Source of the DNA: Pseudomonadota bacterium
GTDB taxonomy: Bacteria > Pseudomonadota > Gammaproteobacteria > Competibacterales > Competibacteraceae
Assembly (NCBI GenBank): GCA_018262135.1
Contig: JAGTSD010000011.1
Span: 1 to 17,849, forward strand
Length of the DNA stretch: 17,849 nt
Direction: 5' to 3'
Shown here: in pieces, positions 1 to 11,765 of the stretch
Numbering within the stretch: position 1 is the stretch's first letter
Layout of the letters: each line of letters begins with the position of its first letter
The notes under the pieces: model-generated
Told to the model about the DNA's origin: nothing
The model's input: only the letters and a program-made list of their open reading frames with translations
Database searches by the model: none
Made by a program: the position numbers and the translations under genes

Positions 1-1629
1 GCGCGCGCCGCGTACCTGCAGGTGATCAATACCGATTTTTTCCAGGACAAGGGCGACGCGTACTTCGTGCGGGAGGTGGACGTACCGGCCCACCGGGGCA
101 TGATTTTGGACCGCAACGGCGAGCCGTTGGCAGTCAGTTCGCCGGTGGATTCGATCTGGGTGGATCCACGGGAATTTCTCGGCCAGCGCGACCGTTGGCC
201 GCAGTTGGCGGCGGCGCTGGAAATGACGGTGGCGGAACTGGAGCAAAAACTGGCCGGACGCGGCCGGTTCGCCTGGCTGCGCCGGCACCTGGCGCCGAGC
301 GCGGCCCAGCGAGTTCTGGATCTCGACATTCCCGGCGTGTATGGCCGGCGCGAATATCGCCGCTATTACCCGGACGCTGAGGTGACCTCGCACCTGCTGG
401 GTTTCACCGACATTGACGATGCCGGCCAGGAAGGCCTGGAAAAGGCGTTCGAGAGCCAGTTGCGGGGGACACCGGGCCAGAAGCGGGTGATCCAGGATCG
501 GCTGGGCCGGGTGGTGGCTGAGGTGGAAAACCTGCGGGCGCCGCAACCGGGCCAGACGCTGACGCTGAGCATCGACCGACGCCTGCAATACCTGGCCTAC
601 CGCGCGCTTAAGACGGCGGTGCTGCAGAACAGGGCCAGCGCTGGTGCGGCAGTGATTGTGGACGTACGCTCCGGGGAAATCCTGGCGATGGTGAACCAGC
701 CCGCCGGCAACCCCAACAACCGCGCCGAGCTGCATGGCGATCTGCTGCGCAACCGGGCGATCACCGACGTGTGCGAGCCGGGCTCGACCGCTAAACCCTT
801 CACTGTCGCCATGGGCCTGGAGAGCGGCAAGTGGACGCCCGGCACGCGGGTGAATACCGCTCCGATGCGGATCGGGCGCTACACGGTGCATGATACCCAT
901 AATTACAAGACACTCGATGTCACTGGCATCATCAGCAAGTCCAGCAACGTCGGCGTCACCAAGATCGCACTGTCGCTGCCAGCAGAGCGGCTATGGCAGT
1001 TGTATAAAAACCTGGGTTTCGGTACGCCGACCGGGGTGGCGGGGAAGGACAGCGAACAGGCCGGCGTGCTGCGCCATTTCAGCAAGTGGGCCGAAATCGG
1101 CCACGCCAACCATTCCTTTGGTTACGGCTTTTCCCTCACCATCCTGCAACTGGCCCAGGCGTACACCGTGCTGGCGGCGGATGGGGTGCGTCGGCCACTG
1201 ACTCTGGTCAAGCGCGAGCAGCCACCCGGCCCGGCCGACGAGCGGCGGGTACTGGCGGCTTCGGCGGTGCGGCAGGTGCGGGCAATGATGGAACATGTGG
1301 TATCCCGGGAAGGCACCGGATTAAAGGCCAGCGTGCCGGGTTATCGGGTGGCGGGCAAGACCGGTACGGCGCGCAAGCTGTCTGGTGGACGCTACACCAA
1401 TCGCTACTTCGCTCTGTTCGCCGGCATGGCGCCGGCCAGCAATCCCCGGCTGGTGATGGTGGTCCTGATCGACGAGCCCAAGGGTGGGGCGTATTACGGC
1501 GGCACGGTGGCGGCGCCGGTGTTCAGCGCGACCATGGGCGGCGCACTGCGCATTCTCAACGTGACCCCGGACGATCTGCCGAACCTGCGTCTGGCCGGTG
1601 GCGGGCCGACCACGAGTGCGACGCCATGA
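1..1629 (+). CDS. ftsI: Peptidoglycan D,D-transpeptidase FtsI (PBP3), 5'-truncated
   Basis: Septal class B penicillin-binding protein that crosslinks new peptidoglycan at the division site, working with FtsW in the inner membrane. The frame is open from base 1 and already reads family sequence there (AYLQVI before the GTG at 22), so the true start and the N-terminal membrane helix lie upstream. The visible part is 542 residues, against about 588 for E. coli FtsI. The pedestal domain (motif HRGMILDRNGEPLA near residue 30) comes first, then the transpeptidase domain. All three catalytic motifs are present, numbered from base 1: STAK with nucleophile Ser262, SSN at 314-316 and KTG at 453-455. 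The gene ends in an ATGA overlap with murE. The usual upstream genes (mraZ, rsmH, ftsL) are outside the window. Family identity is certain. Confidence 0.97.
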   Translation, partial: ARAAYLQVINTDFFQDKGDAYFVREVDVPAHRGMILDRNGEPLAVSSPVDSIWVDPREFLGQRDRWPQLAAALEMTVAELEQKLAGRGRFAWLRRHLAPSAAQRVLDLDIPGVYGRREYRRYYPDAEVTSHLLGFTDIDDAGQEGLEKAFESQLRGTPGQKRVIQDRLGRVVAEVENLRAPQPGQTLTLSIDRRLQYLAYRALKTAVLQNRASAGAAVIVDVRSGEILAMVNQPAGNPNNRAELHGDLLRNRAITDVCEPGSTAKPFTVAMGLESGKWTPGTRVNTAPMRIGRYTVHDTHNYKTLDVTGIISKSSNVGVTKIALSLPAERLWQLYKNLGFGTPTGVAGKDSEQAGVLRHFSKWAEIGHANHSFGYGFSLTILQLAQAYTVLAADGVRRPLTLVKREQPPGPADERRVLAASAVRQVRAMMEHVVSREGTGLKASVPGYRVAGKTGTARKLSGGRYTNRYFALFAGMAPASNPRLVMVVLIDEPKGGAYYGGTVAAPVFSATMGGALRILNVTPDDLPNLRLAGGGPTTSATP

Positions 1630-3134
1630 ATCGGCTGATGACCTTGGGACAGTTGCTCGCCGGTTTCGCCGAGGTGCCGCTGGCACTGGCCGACCTTCCG
1701 GTGAGTGGGTTGGCAGCGGACAGCAACGCAGTGCGGCCGGGCGATGTCTTTTTCGCCCTGCGCGGCGGGCGCCGGCATGGGCTGGAATTTCTGGACGCGG
1801 TGCGGGCCGCGGGCGCGCAGATCGTGCTGTGCGAGCCGCCCTGTGAGGGTCCGCTGCTGGAGGAGGGAACAGCGCTACCGTTGTTGGCCATCCCGCATTT
1901 GCGCCGCAACATGGGGCGGATGGCCAGCCGGTTTTACGGCGAACCCTCGCAGCAGTTGCGGGTGGTGGGCATCACCGGCACCGATGGCAAGACCTCCTGT
2001 GCTCATTTTATCGCTCAGGCGCTCGGCGACGCCGACAGCGGGCCATGCGGCATTCTCGGTACGCTGGGTGCGGGTGTGTATGGCGCGACCGAACCTTCGC
2101 TGCACACGACGCCCGACTCACTGGCGGTGCAGCGCTGGCTGGCGGGGCTGGTCGTCGCCGGCCGGCGTTACGCGGCGATGGAAGTGTCTTCGCACGCCTT
2201 GGACCAGGGGCGAGTGAGCGGGGTCCAGTTCGCGGTAGCGGTGCTGACCCAGTTGAGCCGGGATCATCTGGACTACCACGGGACGCTGGAAGCTTACGGT
2301 GCGGCCAAGCGCCGGCTGTTTTTTGACCATCAACCCGGCTGGGCGGTGCTCAATCTGGATGATGCCTTCGGGCGCGGGATCGCCGCCGGGCGCGGCAGCC
2401 ATTCCCAAACCATTGGTTATGGCCTCGGCGCGCGGCCAGAGCGGCTGGAGCGGTTCGTCTGGGGTGAGAATCTGAAATTGTCGCCCGCCGGTCTGGAGTT
2501 ACAGGTCCGCTCGTCGTGGGGCGACGGTGAGTTGCGGGCTGGATTGCTGGGGCGGTTCAACGCCCACAACCTGCTGGCGACCCTGGCGACCCTGCTGGCG
2601 CTGGAGATGCCGCTGAACCAAGCGTTGGCGCGGGTGGGCCGGTCGGCTACGGTGCCGGGGCGGATGGAGCGGCTGGGCGGTGGTCCCGGCGAACCGCTGG
2701 CGGTGGTGGACTATGCCCATACCCCCCATGCGCTGGAGCAGGCGTTGAACGCCCTGCGGGAACACGGTGGCAGCCGGCTGTGGTGCGTGTTTGGCTGCGG
2801 CGGCGACCGCGATCCTGGCAAGCGGCCCCTGATGGGCGCGGCGGCCGAGCGGCTGGCCGACCGGGTGATCGTCACCAATGACAACCCCCGCACCGAGGAT
2901 CCGGATCGGATCATCGCCGATATTCTGGCTGGAATGCGGCAGCCTGCGGCGGCAACGGTGATTCAGGATCGTCGCGCCGCCATCCGGCACGCGCTGACCC
3001 AGGCCCAGGCTGGCGATCTGGTGCTGATCGCCGGCAAGGGACATGAGGATTATCAGATTGTTGGTACGAAGCGGTCGCCATTCAGCGATCGTGCCGTGGC
3101 CATTGAAGCGTTGTCCAGCAAAACCAAGGATTGA
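1626..3134 (+). CDS. murE: UDP-MurNAc-tripeptide synthetase MurE (meso-diaminopimelate-adding)
   Basis: Cytoplasmic ATP-dependent ligase adding the third stem residue to UDP-MurNAc-L-Ala-D-Glu. The product is 502 residues (E. coli 495). The Mur ligase P-loop GITGTDGKT is at residues 115-123. The DHLDYHG stretch is followed by a conserved lysine (AAKRR), the position carbamylated in this family. DNPR at 419-422 is the motif that selects meso-diaminopimelate over lysine. The frame is open far upstream, but the ATG at 1626 is preferred: it overlaps the ftsI stop (ATGA) and the protein begins there with normal family sequence. An in-frame ATG at 1638 is an alternative. There is no strong Shine-Dalgarno sequence, so translation is probably coupled to ftsI. 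Confidence 0.97.
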   Translation: MNRLMTLGQLLAGFAEVPLALADLPVSGLAADSNAVRPGDVFFALRGGRRHGLEFLDAVRAAGAQIVLCEPPCEGPLLEEGTALPLLAIPHLRRNMGRMASRFYGEPSQQLRVVGITGTDGKTSCAHFIAQALGDADSGPCGILGTLGAGVYGATEPSLHTTPDSLAVQRWLAGLVVAGRRYAAMEVSSHALDQGRVSGVQFAVAVLTQLSRDHLDYHGTLEAYGAAKRRLFFDHQPGWAVLNLDDAFGRGIAAGRGSHSQTIGYGLGARPERLERFVWGENLKLSPAGLELQVRSSWGDGELRAGLLGRFNAHNLLATLATLLALEMPLNQALARVGRSATVPGRMERLGGGPGEPLAVVDYAHTPHALEQALNALREHGGSRLWCVFGCGGDRDPGKRPLMGAAAERLADRVIVTNDNPRTEDPDRIIADILAGMRQPAAATVIQDRRAAIRHALTQAQAGDLVLIAGKGHEDYQIVGTKRSPFSDRAVAIEALSSKTKD

Positions 3135-3143
3135 AATCAATTG

Positions 3144-4535
3144 ATGACCCGGGAATTCATCCCCCTGTACCTGCGCGAAGCCGCCCATCTGCTGGATGGC
3201 GAGGCGATGGGCGCGGATGTCGCTTTCAACGCGGTTAGCACCGACAGCCGCCAGTTGTCCCCTGGCATGTTGTTTGTAGCCCTGGTCGGCCCGAATTTCG
3301 ACGGGCATAACTTCATCGCCGCCGCCCGCGAGCGGGGCGCAGTCGCGGCGCTGGTCAGCCGGCCGGTGGCCGATCCGCTGCCGCAACTGCGGGTGGCCGA
3401 TACCCGGCTGGCGCTGGGCCGACTGGCGGCGGCGTGGCGTTCCCGCTTCACCGGCCCGCTGATCGCCCTGACCGGCAGCAACGGCAAGACCACGCTCAAG
3501 GAAATGATCGCAGCCATCCTGCGGGGCCGGGGACCGACGCTGGCCACCGAGGGCAATCTCAACAACGACATCGGCGTGCCGCTGAACCTATTGCGGCTGA
3601 ACGGGGAACACGCCTACGCCGTGATCGAGATGGGCGCCAATCATCCCGGCGAGATCGCCTATCTGACCCTCCTGGTGCAACCCGACGTGGCGATCATCAA
3701 TAACGCCGGTCCCTGCCATCTGGAAGGCTTCGGCGATGTGGCCGGGGTGGCGCGCGCCAAGGGCGAGATTTTCCAGGGCCTGAGGCCGAACGGCGTGGCG
3801 GTCATCAACCGCGACGATGAGTACGCCGATTACTGGGTTGGGCTGAATCCGGGCCGGCGGATCGTGGATTGCGGGCTGGACCGGCCGGCGGCGGTGCGCG
3901 GCCAAATCCTGGATTCCGCCAGCAACCGATTCCGGCTGAGCGCTGGCGGTCAACAGGCGGACATTGAGTTGCCAGTGCCAGGCCGACACAACGTCCGCAA
4001 CGCCTTGGCGGCGGCGGCGGCGGCGCTGGCGGTCGGCGCGACGCTGGAGGACATCCGCCGGGGGCTGGAAAGCCTGCGCGGCGTCGGCGGGCGGCTGCAA
4101 CGCCTGCCGGGTCGCCACGGCGGCGCGGTAATTCATGACGCTTATAACGCCAATCCGGCCTCGCTGGCGGCGGCGCTGGAAGCGGTGGGCGCCGGGCCGG
4201 GCCGCAAGTGGCTGGTGCTGGGCGACATGCGGGAGCTGGGGCCGGCGGCGGATGAATTGCACGCGCATTCCGGGAGTGAAGCCAGAGTCGCCGGTTTCGA
4301 GCGGCTGTACGCCCTGGGTGAGCACAGCCGCGCGGCCGTGGCGGCATTCGGAACCGGCGCTTCGCATTTTGACGACGTGGATGCGCTCGTTGCCGACCTG
4401 AACCGCGATCTTCAGCAGGGCGGCGAACCCACCGTCGTGCTGGTCAAGGGTTCGCGCGGGATGCGGATGGAACGGGTGGTGGCGGCGTTGATGGATGCAG
4501 GGGAACGATCCACGAACCTGGAGGGACACGGCTGA
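3144..4535 (+). CDS. murF: UDP-MurNAc-tripeptide:D-Ala-D-Ala ligase MurF
   Basis: Cytoplasmic ligase that adds the D-Ala-D-Ala dipeptide made by Ddl, completing UDP-MurNAc-pentapeptide. It has 463 residues from the ATG at 3144 (E. coli 452). The N-terminal domain (TDSR motif) binds the UDP substrate. The P-loop TGSNGKTT spans residues 110-117 with Lys115. DAYNANP in the C-terminal half matches the family's conserved DxYNAN motif. An in-frame TTG at 3141 directly precedes the ATG. AAGGA at 3126-3130 lies 10 bases before the TTG and 13 before the ATG, so the start could be one codon earlier. It lies 9 bases after murE, and its stop shares one base with the mraY start (TGATG). Confidence 0.96.
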   Translation: MTREFIPLYLREAAHLLDGEAMGADVAFNAVSTDSRQLSPGMLFVALVGPNFDGHNFIAAARERGAVAALVSRPVADPLPQLRVADTRLALGRLAAAWRSRFTGPLIALTGSNGKTTLKEMIAAILRGRGPTLATEGNLNNDIGVPLNLLRLNGEHAYAVIEMGANHPGEIAYLTLLVQPDVAIINNAGPCHLEGFGDVAGVARAKGEIFQGLRPNGVAVINRDDEYADYWVGLNPGRRIVDCGLDRPAAVRGQILDSASNRFRLSAGGQQADIELPVPGRHNVRNALAAAAAALAVGATLEDIRRGLESLRGVGGRLQRLPGRHGGAVIHDAYNANPASLAAALEAVGAGPGRKWLVLGDMRELGPAADELHAHSGSEARVAGFERLYALGEHSRAAVAAFGTGASHFDDVDALVADLNRDLQQGGEPTVVLVKGSRGMRMERVVAALMDAGERSTNLEGHG

Positions 4536-5648
4536 TGCTGGTGCTGCTGGCGGAGTGGTTGGCCGATCATTTTTACAGTGGGTTCAACGTCTTTCAGTAT
4601 CTGACGCTGCGGGGCATTCTCGGCGTGCTCACGGCGCTGGCCATCGCCCTGCTCGTCGGACCCACCATGATCCGGCGGTTGAGCCGCGACCAGATCGGCC
4701 AGCACATCCGCGAGGACGGTCCCAAAAGCCATTTTTCCAAGGCCGGTACTCCGACCATGGGCGGGGCGCTGATTCTGGTCGCTATCGCGGTCGCGACGCT
4801 GTTGTGGGCAGACCTGCGCAACCGCTATGTCTGGATCGTGCTGCTGACCACGCTGGCGTTCGGCGCCATCGGCTGGCTGGATGATTACAAGAAGCTGGTG
4901 CTGCGCAATTCCAAGGGGTTGTCGGCGCGCGCCAAGTATTCCTTTCAGTCCGGCGCCGGCCTGGCGGCGGCGCTGCTGCTGTACTTCACCGCCCAGGCGC
5001 CGGTGGAGACCCAGTTGATCGTGCCGTTCTTCAAGAACGTCGCCCTGAACCTGGGCTGGCTCTTTATCCCGCTGGCATATTTCGTCATCGTCGGCTCCAG
5101 CAACGCCGTCAATCTCACCGACGGGTTGGACGGGCTGGCCATCGTGCCGACCGCCATGGTCGCCGGGGCGCTGGCGGTGTTCTGCTACGCCTCCGGCGCT
5201 GGCGGTGTTCTGCTACGCCTCCGGCAACCGGATCTTCGCCGACTATCTGGGCATTCCCCATGTACCCGGGGTGGGCGAGATCATGGTGTTCTGTGCGGCG
5301 ATGGTCGGGGCCGGGCTGGGCTTTCTCTGGTTCAACGCCTATCCGGCTCAGGTGTTCATGGGCGACGTCGGGGCGCTGGCGCTGGGCGCGGCGCTGGGCG
5401 TGGTAGCGGTGGCGGTGCGCCAGGAACTGGTGTTGTTCGTGATGGGGGGGGTGTTCGTGATGGAGACCGTGTCGGTCATCCTGCAAGTGGCCTCGTTCAA
5501 GCTCACGGGGCGACGCATTTTCCGCATGGCTCCGTTGCACCATCACTTTGAACTGCAGGGCTGGCCAGAACCCCGGGTCATCGTCCGCTTCTGGATCATC
5601 ACCATCATGCTGGTGCTGATCGGCCTGGCCACCTTGAAAATCCGGTAA
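4535..5648 (+). pseudogene. mraY: Phospho-MurNAc-pentapeptide translocase MraY, frameshifted by a 28-base duplication
   Basis: MraY transfers phospho-MurNAc-pentapeptide to undecaprenyl phosphate, making lipid I in the inner membrane. The ATG at 4535 overlaps the murF stop, with GGAGGG at 4520-4525. The first frame gives normal MraY for 221 residues, including the catalytic pair in LDDYKK (Asp116, Asp117) and NLTDGLDG (Asp196, Asp199). An exact 28-base tandem duplication then shifts the frame. The original frame runs on as unrelated Gly/Arg-rich sequence to a stop at 5551. The true C-terminal part continues in another frame from about 5205 to 5648, with MGDVG (catalytic Asp codon at 5364) and HHH at 5538-5546. 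Deleting one copy restores a 361-residue protein (E. coli 360). As written, the gene could not make active MraY. Because the gene is essential, an assembly error is more likely than real loss. Confidence 0.93.
5170..5225 (+). repeat. Exact 28-base tandem duplication inside mraY
   Basis: Copies lie at 5170-5197 and 5198-5225 and are identical; with the flanking GGC the match at offset 28 covers 31 bases. The unit encodes the LAVFCYASG region of MraY in both copies, in two different frames. Since 28 is not a multiple of three, the extra copy shifts the frame by one. The GGC at the unit boundaries would suit replication slippage, but the pattern is equally typical of a misassembled read overlap. 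Confidence 0.97.
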
Positions 5649-5662
5649 GAGGAGACGCGCGG

Positions 5663-7018
5663 ATGCTGCGACTGGATGGAACCACGCTGGTGGTCGGACT
5701 CGGCAAGAGCGGCTTGTCCGCCGCGCGGGCGTTGCAGGCGCTGGGCGCCGCTTTCGCCGTGACCGACAGCCGCGCCGATCCGCCGGGACTGGCGGCGCTG
5801 CGGGCGGAATTTCCCGATGCGCCCTGCTATCTGGGCGGGTTCGATCCAGCCGTGTTCGCCGGTACGGCGCGACTGCTGGTCAGTCCCGGCGTGGCGGTGA
5901 CGACGCCGGCCATTGCCGAAGCAGCGGCGCGCGGCGTACCGGTCTGGGGCGACATCGAACTCTTGGCCCGGCTGACCCAGGTTCCCGTCGCGGCCATCAC
6001 CGGCTCCAACGGCAAGAGCACGGTCACTACCCTGCTGGGACTGATGGCCGAGCGGGCCGGGGTTCGGGCGGCGGTGGGCGGCAATCTCGGTACCCCGGCG
6101 CTGGAACTGTGGCTGCGCGACGAGCGGAATGCCGCCGTGGCGCCGGAGGTGTACGTGCTGGAACTGTCCAGCTTCCAGTTGGAGACTACCCACAGCCTGA
6201 ATGCTCGGGTGGCGACGGTGCTGAACATCAGCCCGGACCACATGGACCGCTACGACAGCCTGGATGACTACATCGCCGCCAAGCGGCGCGTGTTCCGGGG
6301 CGACGGGACGCTGGTGGTCAACGCCGACGATCCGGCGGTGATGGCGATGGTCGAGCCAGGGCGGAACGTCGTGCGTTTCACCCAGGCCGAGCCGCGCGAA
6401 GATGAGTTCGGCCTGCGCCGCGAAGGCGGCGAGACCTGGCTGGCATACGGCCCGGACCGCTGGATCGCAGCGGCGGAACTGAAGATCAGTGGTGATCACA
6501 ACCTCGCCAACGCCTTGGCGGCGCTGGCCATGGGGCACGTGCTGGGCCTGCGCCGCGAAGGCATGCTGGCGGCGCTGCGGGAATTCGCCGGCCTGGCGCA
6601 CCGGACCGTACTGGTGCGAGAGCATGGTGGCGTGCGCTGGTACGACGATTCCAAGGGCACCAACGTCGGTGCAACGATCGCCGCGGTGCGCGGCCTGCCG
6701 GGCAGGGTGGTACTCATCGCCGGCGGTGATGGCAAAGGCCAGGATTTCAGTCCGCTGCGGGCGGCGCTGGCCGCCAAGGCGCGGGCGGTAGTGCTGATCG
6801 GCCGCGACGCGCCGCTGATCGCCGCCGCGCTGGGCGACAGCGCGCCCTTGCACTCGGCGGCGGATATGGATGAAGCGGTGGCGCTGGCCGCTCGACTGGC
6901 TCAGCCAGGCGACTGCGTCCTGCTGTCGCCGGCCTGCGCCAGCTTCGACATGTTCAGCAATTATGAAGAGCGCGCGGCGGTGTTCGTCGCGGCGGTGCGG
7001 AGATTGCCGGAATGCTGA
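5663..7018 (+). CDS. murD: UDP-MurNAc-L-Ala:D-glutamate ligase MurD
   Basis: Cytoplasmic ATP-dependent ligase adding D-Glu to UDP-MurNAc-L-Ala. The product is 451 residues (E. coli about 438). A Rossmann-like N-terminal domain opens with VVGLGKSGLS. The P-loop GSNGKST is at residues 114-120 with Lys118. ELSSFQLE, NISPDHMDRY and the AAKRR lysine form the central ATPase domain. YDDSKGTN and SPACASFDMF in the C-terminal domain are MurD signatures. The ATG follows the mraY stop by 14 bases, with GAGGAGA at 5649-5655 as a good Shine-Dalgarno sequence. The stop lies inside the first codons of ftsW (7-base overlap). Confidence 0.97.
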   Translation: MLRLDGTTLVVGLGKSGLSAARALQALGAAFAVTDSRADPPGLAALRAEFPDAPCYLGGFDPAVFAGTARLLVSPGVAVTTPAIAEAAARGVPVWGDIELLARLTQVPVAAITGSNGKSTVTTLLGLMAERAGVRAAVGGNLGTPALELWLRDERNAAVAPEVYVLELSSFQLETTHSLNARVATVLNISPDHMDRYDSLDDYIAAKRRVFRGDGTLVVNADDPAVMAMVEPGRNVVRFTQAEPREDEFGLRREGGETWLAYGPDRWIAAAELKISGDHNLANALAALAMGHVLGLRREGMLAALREFAGLAHRTVLVREHGGVRWYDDSKGTNVGATIAAVRGLPGRVVLIAGGDGKGQDFSPLRAALAAKARAVVLIGRDAPLIAAALGDSAPLHSAADMDEAVALAARLAQPGDCVLLSPACASFDMFSNYEERAAVFVAAVRRLPEC

Positions 7019-8217
7019 GCGCAACCGCCGGTATTGCTACGAACCGGAACAATCACTTGCCGCGCGCCGGCGCGGGCCAGTCCGCCCTGCCGTTCCCCGA
7101 TCCCTGGGTGCTAGTCCCGGCCCTGCTGCTGCTGGCGCTCGGTTTGCTGATGGTGGCTTCGGCCTCGATGCCGATCGCCGACCGCCAGACCGGTCAGCCC
7201 TTTTATTTCCTGTTTCGTCAGGGCCTCTATGTACTGGTCGGCCTGCTGGTGGGCGGAATCGTGTATCAGATTCCAGTGGCACGCTGGCGGCGAGCGGGGC
7301 CGCTGTTGCTGCTGGCGGCCATCGTTCTGCTGGTCCTGGTGTTGATCCCCGGCATCGGCAGGGAGGTCAACGGCAGCACGCGGTGGATCGGCGCAGGTCC
7401 CATCAACATCCAGGCGTCGGAAGTCGCCAAGCTGTTCGCCCTGATCTACGTCGCCGACTATCTCAAGCGGCGCGGCGACGAATTGCGGACTGCCGATTTC
7501 CGCACCTCGGCGCTGGCGCTGTTCCGGCCGATGGTCGTGCTGGCGATATTGGCAGTCCTGCTGCTGCTGGAACCGGATTTCGGGAGCGTGGTGGTGCTGA
7601 TGGCGACCGCGCTGGGCATGGTGTTCCTGGCTGGGGTCAATCTCTGGCAGTTTGGCGCCTTGCAGGTCGGGACCGTGGCGGTGATGGCGGTGTTGATTTT
7701 GTCTTCGCCCTACCGGCTGGAGCGGGTTTTAAGTTTTCTCAATCCCTGGGCGCATCCCGAAACCAGCGGCTACCAGTTGGTCCATTCGCTGATCGCCATC
7801 GGCCGCGGCGAACTGTTTGGGGTCGGACTGGGCGCCAGCGTGGAAAAGTTGTTTTATCTGCCCGAGGCCTATACCGATTTCCTGTTCGCGGTGCTGGCCG
7901 AGGAGCTGGGGCTGGTCGGCATCCTGACCGTCATCGCCTTGTTCGTGACTCTGGTGTGGCGGGCTTTCATTATTGGGCAGCGTGCGGAACGACTGGATCT
8001 GAAGTTTTCGGCCTGGCTGGCCTATGGCATCGGTCTGTGGTTTGGCATCCAGGCGCTGTTCAACATGGGCGTCAACATGGGCGTGTTGCCGACCAAGGGA
8101 TTGACCTTGCCGCTGATGAGCTATGGCGGCAGCAGCGTGGTGGTGATGTGCATGGCGCTGGCGGTGCTGTTGCGGATCGATGTCGAAACCCGTGCCGGGG
8201 GAGTACACGAGGAATGA
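7012..8217 (+). CDS. ftsW: Septal peptidoglycan polymerase FtsW (SEDS family)
   Basis: SEDS-family glycosyltransferase of the inner membrane that polymerises lipid II at the septum together with FtsI. It has 401 residues (E. coli 414). After a roughly 30-residue cytoplasmic N-terminus come about ten hydrophobic segments, the first at about residues 32-52. Family landmarks are the STRWIG loop near residue 122, LLEPDFGS near 185, and a large periplasmic loop with PEAYTDF containing the putative catalytic Asp289. VLPTKGLTLPLMSYGGSS near 358-375 is the SEDS signature. It overlaps murD by 7 bases and murG by 4. FtsW rather than RodA is called from its place in the dcw cluster and its similarity in the LPTKG region. 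Confidence 0.96.
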   Translation: MLSATAGIATNRNNHLPRAGAGQSALPFPDPWVLVPALLLLALGLLMVASASMPIADRQTGQPFYFLFRQGLYVLVGLLVGGIVYQIPVARWRRAGPLLLLAAIVLLVLVLIPGIGREVNGSTRWIGAGPINIQASEVAKLFALIYVADYLKRRGDELRTADFRTSALALFRPMVVLAILAVLLLLEPDFGSVVVLMATALGMVFLAGVNLWQFGALQVGTVAVMAVLILSSPYRLERVLSFLNPWAHPETSGYQLVHSLIAIGRGELFGVGLGASVEKLFYLPEAYTDFLFAVLAEELGLVGILTVIALFVTLVWRAFIIGQRAERLDLKFSAWLAYGIGLWFGIQALFNMGVNMGVLPTKGLTLPLMSYGGSSVVVMCMALAVLLRIDVETRAGGVHEE

Positions 8218-9299
8218 GCGGCAAGCCTCGAGTCCTCATCATGGCCGGCGGAACCGGTGGCCACGTATTTCCCGCACTGGCAGTTGCCACGTGGCTGCTG
8301 GCGCGCGGCGTAGCGGTAACGTGGATGGGAACCCGGGCCGGCCTGGAGGCGACTCTCGTGCCGAAAGCGGGTATCCCGGTCGAGTGGATCGAGGTCAGTG
8401 GCCTGCGGGGCAAGGGGCTGAGCCGCAAGTTGCGAACGCCGCTCATGCTGGGGCGGGCGCTGTGGCAGGCCGGCGCGATCCTGCGGCGGCTGCGCCCGCG
8501 CGTGGTGCTGGGCATGGGCGGGTTCGCCAGCGGTCCGGGCGGGATGATGGCCCGGTGGCTGGGCATTCCGCTGGTGGTACACGAGCAGAACGCTATTGCC
8601 GGCATGACCAATCGCTGGCTGTCGCGGTTCGCCAGCCAGGCGCTGGAAGCGTTTCCCCAGACCTTTCCTCCGGCGCGGCGAGCGATCACCGTCGGCAATC
8701 CGGTGCGCCAGTCTATCGCCGACCTGCCGCCGCCCGAGGAACGGTGGGCTGGCCGCGGCGGCCGGCCCCGGTTGCTGGTGCTGGGCGGTAGCCAGGGCGC
8801 CCGCGCACTCAATCAGATGGTGCCGCAAGCCCTGGCGTTGTTCGGCGCCGACGACCGCCCGGAGGTCTGGCATCAGGCCGGCGGTCAGTTGCACGAAGCC
8901 GCCGAAACCGCCTACCGGGACGCCGGCGTGACGGCGCGGTTGACGCCATTCATTGAGGACATGGCGGAGGCTTACGGCTGGGCCGATCTGGTGCTTTGCC
9001 GGGCGGGGGCATTGACGATCGCGGAACTGGCGGCGGCGGGGGTCGGTGCGGTGCTGGTGCCGTTCCCGTTCGCGGTGGACGACCACCAGACCGCCAACGC
9101 CCGGTTTCTGGAACAGGGCGGTGCAGCTCTGATCCGTCAGCAGGCCGAACTGGATGCCGGGCGGCTGGCCGCAACCCTGCGCGAACTGCTCGGCGACCGC
9201 GCCCGCCTGCTGAACATGGCGATAGCAGCCCGGCGCCTGGCGAAAATGAATGCTGCCGAACAGGTGGCGCGGGCGTGCCTGGAACAGGCGCGCTCCTGA
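8214..9299 (+). CDS. murG: UDP-GlcNAc:lipid I GlcNAc transferase MurG
   Basis: Peripheral inner-membrane GT-B glycosyltransferase converting lipid I to lipid II. It has 361 residues (E. coli 355). The N-terminal glycine-rich motif AGGTGGHVFP spans residues 11-20, with His17 as the expected catalytic base. GMGGFASGP and HEQNAIAG follow. The C-terminal, UDP-GlcNAc-binding half shows LGGSQGARALN, and GALTIAELAAAG with Glu271. The frame is open well upstream through ftsW, but the ATG at 8214 overlaps the ftsW stop (ATGA), starts the family N-terminus, and has GGGGGAG 10 bases upstream. Translation is likely coupled to ftsW. Confidence 0.97.
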   Translation: MSGKPRVLIMAGGTGGHVFPALAVATWLLARGVAVTWMGTRAGLEATLVPKAGIPVEWIEVSGLRGKGLSRKLRTPLMLGRALWQAGAILRRLRPRVVLGMGGFASGPGGMMARWLGIPLVVHEQNAIAGMTNRWLSRFASQALEAFPQTFPPARRAITVGNPVRQSIADLPPPEERWAGRGGRPRLLVLGGSQGARALNQMVPQALALFGADDRPEVWHQAGGQLHEAAETAYRDAGVTARLTPFIEDMAEAYGWADLVLCRAGALTIAELAAAGVGAVLVPFPFAVDDHQTANARFLEQGGAALIRQQAELDAGRLAATLRELLGDRARLLNMAIAARRLAKMNAAEQVARACLEQARS

Positions 9300-9329
9300 A
9301 CGAACGATGGATGCAACGAGTTCGATAAT

Positions 9330-11755
<2,426 letters not shown>

Positions 11756-11765
11756 GCGGGAGACG

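Noticed and set aside
5170..5225. Programmed ribosomal frameshift in mraY
   Set aside because: No slippery heptamer is evident, and the shift is fully explained by the exact 28-base duplication.
5225..5551. Gly/Arg-rich tail of the shifted mraY frame as a novel MraY C-terminus
   Set aside because: It is simply the wrong frame of the real MraY C-terminal coding region, which continues intact in the neighbouring frame.
5543..7024. 493-codon open frame on the - strand opposite murD
   Set aside because: Shadow of murD in GC-rich DNA: composition dominated by His, Arg and Gln, no recognisable motif or ribosome binding site, and it covers a gene with every MurD signature.
6870..8213. Long in-frame upstream extension of murG through ftsW (809-codon frame)
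   Set aside because: The extension is Arg/Gly-rich out-of-frame ftsW sequence. MurG begins at 8214, where family sequence and the ATGA overlap start.
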